Below are positions 1 to 5,153 of a stretch of DNA of 9,765 nt, piece after piece. A model generated the notes under the pieces. That model searched no databases. It had not been told where the DNA came from and worked only from the letters and a program-made list of their open reading frames with translations. The DNA is from Planctomycetaceae bacterium. Its GTDB lineage: Bacteria > Planctomycetota > Planctomycetia > Pirellulales > Pirellulaceae. The stretch spans positions 1 through 9,765 of the forward strand of contig DMPQ01000479.1 in assembly GCA_003455945.1 (NCBI GenBank), written 5' to 3'. How positions within the stretch are numbered: position 1 is the first letter of the stretch; the number at the start of each line of letters is the position of its first letter. Position numbers and translations under genes: made by a program.

Positions 1-260
1 AGCGTGATCGGTGTCGGCACGAAACCGACCTCGGGCTCGGAGAGCCCGGGGCCAATTGATCTGACCGACCCCGGTCGCGGCGCGTTTGCGACCCGAGGCA
101 CAGGGGGCCCCTGCGCTTGGCGCTTCGGGCTGGGAGGGCGCGGAGCCCCCTTGCTGACGCGGCGGGCTGGGGGGCGACGACCGATATCGCACGGCCGCGC
201 GTCGGGGACGACGCGATCACCACGGCGAGGCGATCCCGTTCGAAGTGCGACTGACCGTGG
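1..260. other. Left-edge stretch without a convincing gene; GC-rich inverted repeats
   Basis: I see no gene here that I can defend. The stretch holds several potential hairpins: 29-38 with 42-51 (ten pairs, one G-U, three-base loop), 92-99 with 122-129 enclosing 101-105/109-113, and 127-131 with 144-148, which competes with the previous pairing. The short pair CTGAC/GTCAG at 251-264 spans the stop codon of the gene to the right. No T-run follows any of them on either strand, so they are not clear intrinsic terminators. A weak possibility is the start of a minus-strand gene at a GTG (101-99), preceded by AGGGG at six bases and staying open to position 1. An open plus-strand frame also covers 1-297, but it turns into arginine-rich, low-information sequence. 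The start of another gene beyond the left edge cannot be excluded. Confidence 0.3.
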
Positions 261-1217
261 TCAGACTTCGGCGGTCGCGTCGTCACCCAAGCGATGACGC
301 TCGAGGAGCGCGAGAGTCCCGAGACCGTAGAACGAGTATTCGACGTCGACTCGATCGTCCCAGTCCGCGGCTCGGAATCCTCCTTCGGCCGATTCCAGAC
401 GCTCGACGAAGGCGCGCGCGGCATCGAGGTCGAGCTCGTCGAGCGCTTCGAGATCGCGGAGGGTCACGATGCCGGTAAACGTGCTAAGCACATCCGCGAT
501 CGGAATCCGAGTGTTGGCGGTCAGCCCCCCTTCGTCGTTCTGCCGATCGAGCAGAAAGTCGATCGCCCGATCCTCGCTCTCCGAGTCATGAATGCCGAGG
601 AGCTTCAGCGTGCCGATCGCCGCGGCGGTCGGATTGGTGCCTCCGCGTCGGGCCGCGCGAATCTCGCGGAACCCTCCGTCGTCGAGCTGCTGCGAACGGA
701 CGAACGCGGCGACCCGTTCCGGTTCCGCGATCGGTCGATCGAGCAACTGGAGCGCGATGCAGACCAGAAACGTCTGATACGTGCTGCTTGCCGCCCCTTC
801 GTCGCTCTTGGCATAGCCGCCGTCGTCGCGGCGGAGCGAGGCGAGAAAGTCGGCGACCGCATCGCGCCAACCGTCGCCGTGCCCCTGCATCGGATCGATA
901 CCGGCCGAGACCTTCAGCAGTTCCGCCGAGTAGATCAGCGAAAAGAAATCGACCAGCCCCTCGCGCCCCGCAAGTCGTCCGCGGAGAAACTCCGCCGCGC
1001 GCTCCGCCGGCGCACCGGAAAGCTCTCCGAGGATCGCGAGCGAACGGAGCGCGAACGAGGTGTAGTAGAGATCCGAGCCCCCTTCGCGCCCGGCGAATCC
1101 GCCGTCATCGCGCTGCTCGCGCAGCAGTCTCGCTGCCGAGCGACTGCGCCGCGCCTCGTTCAGTTCCGCCGCTCCGATCGCCAGATCGATCGTCAGGCGC
1201 CGCAGGTAGGGAGTCAT
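261..1217 (-). CDS. Small prenyltransferase/terpenoid-cyclase repeat protein (alpha-alpha barrel)
   Basis: The protein has 318 residues and is built from repeats of the protein-prenyltransferase-beta/squalene-cyclase type. DDGGF-like turns occur at residues 37-41, 131-135, 179-183, 228-232 and 277-281, each followed by a helix of the kind seen in the alpha-alpha toroid fold. The length fits protein geranylgeranyltransferase beta subunits (about 320-340) and is half that of squalene-hopene cyclases. The zinc Asp-x-Cys of farnesyl/geranylgeranyl transferases appears as Asp291-Val-Glu293, so the cysteine ligand is missing. A DWDD sequence lies just before it at 285-288; it resembles the DXDD acid motif of Class II cyclases but is displaced by a few residues. 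There is no signal peptide or membrane segment. The ATG overlaps the stop of the upstream thioesterase gene (ATGA), indicating translational coupling. The fold is well supported; the activity is unknown. Confidence 0.85.
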   Translation of the reverse strand: MTPYLRRLTIDLAIGAAELNEARRSRSAARLLREQRDDGGFAGREGGSDLYYTSFALRSLAILGELSGAPAERAAEFLRGRLAGREGLVDFFSLIYSAELLKVSAGIDPMQGHGDGWRDAVADFLASLRRDDGGYAKSDEGAASSTYQTFLVCIALQLLDRPIAEPERVAAFVRSQQLDDGGFREIRAARRGGTNPTAAAIGTLKLLGIHDSESEDRAIDFLLDRQNDEGGLTANTRIPIADVLSTFTGIVTLRDLEALDELDLDAARAFVERLESAEGGFRAADWDDRVDVEYSFYGLGTLALLERHRLGDDATAEV

Positions 1218-1648
1218 CCGTCCGCCTCGTTCACGTACGGCGCCAGCGCCTCGCGGAACGCCGCGGGGATCTCGAGCGAAACCGGAGGCTTACCCGTCTC
1301 GATCCGGCAGCAGACCGCCGTCACTTCCCCGCGGGCGATCGAGCGTTCGTCGAGCAGAAACTCGCCTCGATAGGTGACGCTCTTCGTGCCCAGACGAGCG
1401 ACGGTCAACTCGACGTCGAACGCCTGCTCGAATCTCAGCGAACCCGAGAAACGACAATCGGCAGCGACGCGAGGCCAGCTCAAACTCCAGCCCTCCGGCT
1501 GCGGCAGGCAGACCGAAAGACCGAGCGAGCGAAGGAGTGCGTGCTCGGCGTCTTCCAGATAGGTGAAGAAGGCCGAGAAGTGCATGATCCCCGCGGCGTC
1601 GGTGTCGCTGAACCGTACGCGGGCCGGCAGCCGAAACGAACGACTCAT
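1214..1648 (-). CDS. Acyl-CoA thioesterase, 4HBT hotdog family
   Basis: This 144-residue protein has the size of a single-domain 4-hydroxybenzoyl-CoA thioesterase/YbgC-type hotdog enzyme, which hydrolyses acyl- or aroyl-CoA in the cytoplasm. The N-terminal signature FSDTDAAGIMHFSAF runs over residues 13-27. Asp17 is at the position of the catalytic aspartate of the Asp-type 4HBT enzymes, followed by the long central helix (about 27-43) and the expected beta strands (about 56-118). The frame is open to 1846, but the family signature begins about ten residues after the ATG at 1648. That ATG is preceded by GCGAGG at about five bases, and the longer reading would run into the rpsR terminator. The gene shares an ATGA overlap with the downstream cyclase-repeat gene, so the two form an operon. 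The substrate cannot be read from sequence; most 4HBT proteins do not act on 4-hydroxybenzoyl-CoA. Confidence 0.88.
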   Translation of the reverse strand: MSRSFRLPARVRFSDTDAAGIMHFSAFFTYLEDAEHALLRSLGLSVCLPQPEGWSLSWPRVAADCRFSGSLRFEQAFDVELTVARLGTKSVTYRGEFLLDERSIARGEVTAVCCRIETGKPPVSLEIPAAFREALAPYVNEADG

Positions 1649-1719
1649 CGTTGCCTCGCGAGACGCACGGCCGGCCGACACGACGGCTCGGCGGCGGCAG
1701 ATCGAACGGACCGCGCACG

Positions 1720-1759
1720 AAAAAAGCCCGCGTCCCGACCTTGGTCGGGACCCAGGCTT
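1720..1759 (-). terminator. Intrinsic terminator of rpsR
   Basis: Read on the minus strand, AAGCC (1759-1755) pairs with GGCTT (1728-1724), and the inner stem GTCCCGACC (1751-1743 on the complement side) pairs with its inverse at 1740-1732 around a minimal AA loop. The closing GGCTT runs straight into a T-run (complement of 1725-1720). It lies 22 bases after the rpsR stop codon and 72 bases before the thioesterase start. rpsR is therefore transcriptionally closed off from the two genes that follow. Confidence 0.85.
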
Positions 1760-1781
1760 GAAGTTCCGCTTTCGCGAAGGC

Positions 1782-2039
1782 TCATTCGCCGACGTACGGC
1801 AGCAGCGCCATGAACCGGGCTCGCTTGATCGCCTGGCCGACCGCATGCTGGCTCGCGGCCGAGCAACCGGTCTTGCGGCGACCGACGATCCGGCCGTGCC
1901 GATTGATGAGCTTCTTGAGCAGCTCGATATCCTTGTAGTCCACGTACATCGGACGCGGACGCGTGCCGTCGACGAACAGCGGGTCCTGCTTCTTCGTCCG
2001 AGTCTTCGCCTTGGCTCGTTTGCGTGCGCGGGTCTTCAC
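1782..2039 (-). CDS. rpsR: 30S ribosomal protein S18
   Basis: The 85-residue basic protein has the S18 core. [13 protein letters not shown] at 33-45 and [12 protein letters not shown] at 47-58 are followed by the C-terminal helix [14 protein letters not shown] at 70-83, which is nearly identical across bacteria. S18 binds S6 and 16S rRNA on the small-subunit platform. The N-terminus is an Arg/Lys-rich tail. Only one cysteine (Cys59) is present, so this is the zinc-independent (C-minus) form. The usual TG[TN]-like turn reads TGCSAASQ. The start is GTG; an in-frame stop lies three codons upstream, so no longer start is possible, and the Shine-Dalgarno is weak. The gene stands alone with its own promoter and terminator rather than in the common rpsF-ssb-rpsR-rplI operon. 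Identity is secure; whether a second S18 exists elsewhere in the genome is unknown. Confidence 0.97.
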   Translation of the reverse strand: MKTRARKRAKAKTRTKKQDPLFVDGTRPRPMYVDYKDIELLKKLINRHGRIVGRRKTGCSAASQHAVGQAIKRARFMALLPYVGE

Positions 2040-2074
2040 CGAAATCTATCCGTCGCTGCAAGGGACATCAGGAA

Positions 2075-2094
2075 CCGTTTCCCGAAGGGAACGG
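2075..2094 (-). promoter_or_regulatory. UUCG-capped hairpin in the rpsR leader
   Basis: In the transcript, CCGTTCCC pairs with GGGAAACGG, with one bulged A, and is capped by a C(UUCG)G tetraloop. It sits about 20-40 bases into the predicted 75-base rpsR leader. It could stabilise the leader or serve as an autoregulatory ribosomal-protein site; the sequence alone does not tell which. I did not find a clear match to the known S6:S18-binding leader motif. Confidence 0.5.
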
Positions 2095-2120
2095 GTCATC
2101 ACCATGATCGGAAGCCGCGG

Positions 2121-2149
2121 ATTATGTCACACCCGAGCCGATCCCTCAA
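2121..2149 (-). promoter_or_regulatory. Sigma-70-type promoter of rpsR
   Basis: On the minus strand, TTGAGG (2149-2144) lies exactly 17 bases from CATAAT (2126-2121). The latter matches the -10 consensus at five of six positions and is preceded by TGA, an extended -10 element. Transcription would start near 2114, leaving about 75 bases of leader before the GTG. It is the best promoter match in the window and fits a highly expressed ribosomal-protein gene. Confidence 0.7.
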
Positions 2150-2287
2150 GCCCTTTCGGCACGAACCGGAGGACAGGGTAGGTCGGGGAACCGAACGCCC
2201 CCAAATCGGCTGGACATTCGGGCGGACCGTTCTCGGCACTCGTCAGCTTGTGCCCCAGGGACTCGCCCCCCTCGCGATGTCGGAGCC

Positions 2288-2857
2288 TCAGTCGGACTCC
2301 GGCTCCACCGCCACTTCCAGCAATTCCACCGCCGGCACGCCGTTGCAGTAGATCAGTGCGGTCCGCCCCCAGGCCAATTCCAGGTCGGGCTGCTCTACCG
2401 CCGCTCGCAACTCCGGCCCCGGCTCGATTCGCCAGAGCGACAGGAGCTTCACGTTTCGCAGGACATCGTGCCGAATCAGGATCCGCCCGAGCGGCTCCCC
2501 CTGCGACTCGATCTCGCGCAGCACCGAATCGCCGAGCAGCTGGCGATTGAGACGTACCAGCCCGAACATCACGACTCGGCCGTCATTCTGCCGCCGCAAC
2601 CGAATGACGCGAGCGTAGTGGGTCGCCGTCGATTCGGTCCGATCGACCTGGACATCGACCAGACAGCCGTGATGCCGCTCGACCGTGACGGTCATGTGGG
2701 CATGGTGCGCCAGCAGCGCTCGGAACGGCTCCGGGACCTCCTCGCCACGCACCTCGCGAAAGTACCCGAGGCGTTCGGGGCGGTCGTAGAAGAGGTCGAC
2801 CAGGACCTGAAGATCGGGAGTGGCCCACTGGACGGGCCGAGCGGCAGGTTCCGGCAT
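2288..2857 (-). CDS. Chorismate pyruvate-lyase family protein (PF01947, Rv2949c-like)
   Basis: The 189-residue protein shows the order of motifs of the UbiC/Rv2949c fold. LLAHHAHMTVTVE lies at 48-60, an arginine-rich strand (YARVIRLRR, 81-89) carries the candidate substrate-carboxylate arginines, then come EPLGRILI at 121-128 and the C-terminal GRTALIYCNGVPAVELLEV at 164-182. Its late Glu is a candidate for the catalytic acid (Glu155 of E. coli UbiC). Members of this family remove pyruvate from chorismate to give 4-hydroxybenzoate, the ring precursor of ubiquinone, plastoquinone and mycobacterial phenolic glycolipids. The ATG at 2857 is preceded by AGGGAG at six bases; the frame stays open to 3085, but the extra sequence is unlike protein. 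The gene follows the polyprenyl synthase gene on the same strand after 302 bases. The family is well supported; the reaction in this organism is inferred. Confidence 0.82.
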   Translation of the reverse strand: MPEPAARPVQWATPDLQVLVDLFYDRPERLGYFREVRGEEVPEPFRALLAHHAHMTVTVERHHGCLVDVQVDRTESTATHYARVIRLRRQNDGRVVMFGLVRLNRQLLGDSVLREIESQGEPLGRILIRHDVLRNVKLLSLWRIEPGPELRAAVEQPDLELAWGRTALIYCNGVPAVELLEVAVEPESD

Positions 2858-3159
2858 GCGGCACTCCCTGGAGGGTCCGAGACGCGCGGAACCGATCGAT
2901 GCGCCGACGCGCCGCGGACTCAGGCTCCGATGCGTTGCCCCGCAGGGGCCCGCTCGATTGTATTCCAACGGCCGGCGCGAAGCACCGGGGAGGAAGACCT
3001 GGGGGGAGCACGAGTCCGAAAGACCGCCGGCGGAAAGCGACATCCCCCCGGCGACCCGAAACGAGCGATCGCGAATCGGCAACACGGCATCGCCACGAGC
3101 ACGATGCGCGTCGAGCCTTGCGGCAGGGTTCCGCGGCGACTCGAGGGGCGAAACGTCTC
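2858..3159 (-). other. 302-base gap between polyprenyl synthase and chorismate lyase genes
   Basis: I see no gene here. The frame of the downstream chorismate lyase stays open through most of it, but the translation is compositionally random. The gap holds a possible minus-strand -10 element, TACAAT (2962-2957), without a recognisable -35. Just downstream lies the perfect inverted repeat GCCCC-GCA-GGGGC at 2937-2949, which would fall at the start of the leader. The Shine-Dalgarno AGGGAG of the lyase gene is at 2869-2864. No T-rich terminator for the synthase gene was found. Confidence 0.4.
2957..2962 (-). promoter_or_regulatory. Possible -10 element for the chorismate lyase gene
   Basis: TACAAT matches the -10 consensus at five of six positions in an otherwise very GC-rich stretch, about 95 bases upstream of the ATG. 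The -35 region is not recognisable, so this is a weak call. It suggests that the lyase may be transcribed separately from the synthase gene. Confidence 0.3.
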
Positions 3160-4992
3160 TCAGGTCGAGACGATCGGCAGCGGCGAGATCGAAATGGTCT
3201 GCACCTCGACCGGAGCGGACTGATCGGCGGGCCTCTCGAGCACCACCTCGATCAGATAGTCGAGCAAACGGCGCAGCTCGACCGGCTCGATCGCCTCGGC
3301 GACCGCCTGACAGCGCTGCCGATGCTTCTCGACGAGTCGCTCTGCCTTGTCGAAGACATCGGCTTGACGATACAGCTGCCGGAAACGCTGGAGCTTCTGA
3401 GCGATCGGCTTGCTTGCGTCGCCGATCAGATCGAGCAGTTCCTGCCGTTCGGACGGCCCGACCCCTTCGAGCGCCAGAGCCCAGAGAACGGTCGGTCGGC
3501 CGCCGACGATATCGCCGCCGGCCGAGAGCTTGTTGTCCGAGTCGCCGGCCCAGTCCTTCAGGTCGTTCAGGATCTGGAACGCGACTCCGAGATTGCGGGC
3601 AAAGGTCCGGATCGGTTCGGCGTAGGCACCGATCTCGCCCGCCAACCGCAGACCGCAGAAGAACGCCGCTTCGAAGGCCGGAGAGGTCTTGAGGGCGTAG
3701 ATCTTGAGCGCGTCGATCGGCTTCAGCTGCTTGTCGCGGCCGTCTCGCCAGATCAGCTCCGCCCCCTGCCCTTCCGAAAGCCGCTGATGGGCATCGGCGA
3801 GCAGATCGAGCAGATCCGCGACCTTGTCCGCGCCGAGCGACCGCGTCTCGCGACTGACCAGTCGATAGCCGAGGCCGACCAGATAGTCGCCGACGTTGAT
3901 CGCGGTCGGCACGCCGTAGCGAACGTGAACCGCCTCTTCGCCATAGCGGAAGCGATCGTCGTCCTCGATGTCGTCATGTACCAGCGACGCCTTGTGGAAC
4001 GTCTCGATCGACATCGCGGTCCGCTTGACGCCGTCGCTCCACCCGGCCACGACCTCTTCGCCTCCGGGGAGCGTCGCCGCTCCGCCGGTCATCGCGTCGT
4101 AGACCGCCAGCGTGATGAAGGGGCGCGAGTGCTTTCCCCCCTTGGCCAGAAAGTCATAGGCGATCGCTTCGGTCGCTCCGATCGGATCGGCGGTCAGATC
4201 GGTCTTCCCTGACGTTTCGATTCGCCCGGCCGAGCGGACTCGGGGAGCGATCCGTTCCAGATGAGCCGGGTCGAAGAGCTTCGAGCTGGCTCGCATCAGG
4301 TGAACGAAGGTCCGCGTCGTTTCGGTCGCCGGCACGTGAGGCACCTTGATCATGTCCAGCACCCACTGCTCGTCCACGCTGGTGTTGCGGCAGTCGCTGC
4401 TGAGGAGCGGCACCGCCATGCAGGGAATGCCGGCGGCCAGAATCTTGTCGATCGCCTTTTCGAGCACGTTCAGACAGGCGACCCCGACGATCGCATCGAC
4501 GTACCCGCTGACGATGATCTTCATCACGATGGGCGAGCCTTCGGCGACGAGGACCCGATACCCCATCTCCTCGGCCATGCCGCGAAAGTCCGCGATGCTG
4601 CACGCGCCGCAGGTCTTGCAGTCGAGACCGAACTCGTCGTAGTCTGCCGGGCACCCCTCGGCATGCTTCAGACAATGCGGCAGCAGGAAGAGTCGCCGCG
4701 ACGGCGGTATCGAAGCGATCTGGTCGCGCCAGAAGGCGGACGCGAGGACGACCATGGTCCAGCCGAGATACCCTTCCGGATCCCCTTGCTCGTCGAGCAA
4801 GCGGCGGCAGATCCGCTCCATCTCGTCCTTCGACAACGGGGAGCTCTTGTCGAGGCCCGCCGCAATCTCGCGGCAGCGCTGCTGGAGACGCTGACGATGT
4901 TCGAGGGTCGGAGGGACCGACTTCAGATGAGCGGTCTTGCGTCGCCGCGTCGTCCGCTTCCCCGATCCGGACGAATCCGAGTCAGTGATCAT
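3160..4992 (-). CDS. DUF116 domain - polyprenyl diphosphate synthase fusion
   Basis: The protein has 610 residues, about twice a normal prenyl synthase. After a basic N-terminus, residues about 75-250 form a DUF116 (PF01976) domain with Cys107, Cys114 and the tight cluster DCKTCGAC (Cys125, Cys128, Cys131), which looks metal- or Fe-S-binding. Residues about 270-590 are a trans-prenyl diphosphate synthase, which condenses isopentenyl diphosphate onto an allylic diphosphate. The substrate-binding GGKHSRP lies at 285-291, the first Asp-rich motif DDIED at 340-344 and the second motif, altered to NDLKD, at 476-480. Ala335 and Ser336, five and four places before the first Asp motif, are small, as in enzymes making longer chains. 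There is no membrane segment. The ATG at 4992 has GGAG eleven bases upstream; a GTG at 5004 is the alternative and adds four residues. The gene follows the cyclase gene by 161 bases on the same strand. Confidence 0.92.
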   Translation of the reverse strand: MITDSDSSGSGKRTTRRRKTAHLKSVPPTLEHRQRLQQRCREIAAGLDKSSPLSKDEMERICRRLLDEQGDPEGYLGWTMVVLASAFWRDQIASIPPSRRLFLLPHCLKHAEGCPADYDEFGLDCKTCGACSIADFRGMAEEMGYRVLVAEGSPIVMKIIVSGYVDAIVGVACLNVLEKAIDKILAAGIPCMAVPLLSSDCRNTSVDEQWVLDMIKVPHVPATETTRTFVHLMRASSKLFDPAHLERIAPRVRSAGRIETSGKTDLTADPIGATEAIAYDFLAKGGKHSRPFITLAVYDAMTGGAATLPGGEEVVAGWSDGVKRTAMSIETFHKASLVHDDIEDDDRFRYGEEAVHVRYGVPTAINVGDYLVGLGYRLVSRETRSLGADKVADLLDLLADAHQRLSEGQGAELIWRDGRDKQLKPIDALKIYALKTSPAFEAAFFCGLRLAGEIGAYAEPIRTFARNLGVAFQILNDLKDWAGDSDNKLSAGGDIVGGRPTVLWALALEGVGPSERQELLDLIGDASKPIAQKLQRFRQLYRQADVFDKAERLVEKHRQRCQAVAEAIEPVELRRLLDYLIEVVLERPADQSAPVEVQTISISPLPIVST

Positions 4993-5153
4993 GTCGGCGA
5001 GCACTCCGAGGCAGGAAGGTCGAGGGGGCGTGCGAGTCGAAAGACCGATGTCTAGCCGGCCGAGCCGCTACGAATCGAGCCGCTCGCTGCAGGTTCACTC
5101 GCGCTGCGTCCTCCATCCGCGCCGATCATCGACTCGACCGACCGCATCGCCGA
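4993..5153 (-). other. 161-base gap between cyclase and synthase genes
   Basis: I see no convincing promoter, terminator or gene here. A 36-codon GTG-initiated frame runs across it into the start of the synthase gene, but it encodes an arginine/histidine-rich sequence without recognisable features. The absence of a terminator leaves co-transcription of the cyclase and synthase genes possible. Confidence 0.35.

Noticed and set aside
294..1373. Plus-strand open frame of 359 codons
   Set aside because: It is antisense to the cyclase-repeat gene; the minus-strand frame has regular DDGGF repeats and coupled translation.
1649..1846. Longer start for the hotdog thioesterase
   Set aside because: The extra 66 residues are Arg/Ser-rich, overlap the rpsR terminator and the end of rpsR, and are not part of the 4HBT fold.
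2150..2287. Possible tRNA or small RNA between rpsR and the chorismate lyase gene
   Set aside because: I found no T-arm sequence and no cloverleaf pairing on either strand; the GGGG/CCCC pair here lacks a T-run to be a terminator.
2858..3085. Longer start for the chorismate lyase
   Set aside because: The ATG at 2857 has AGGGAG at the right distance, and the added sequence is compositionally random.
2899..4212. Plus-strand open frame of 437 codons
   Set aside because: It lies opposite the DUF116-prenyl synthase gene, whose frame holds all recognisable motifs.
4993..5100. Short GTG-started gene of 36 codons in the gap between the cyclase and synthase genes
   Set aside because: It has a poorly spaced ribosome binding site, overlaps the synthase start and is Arg/His-rich without pattern.
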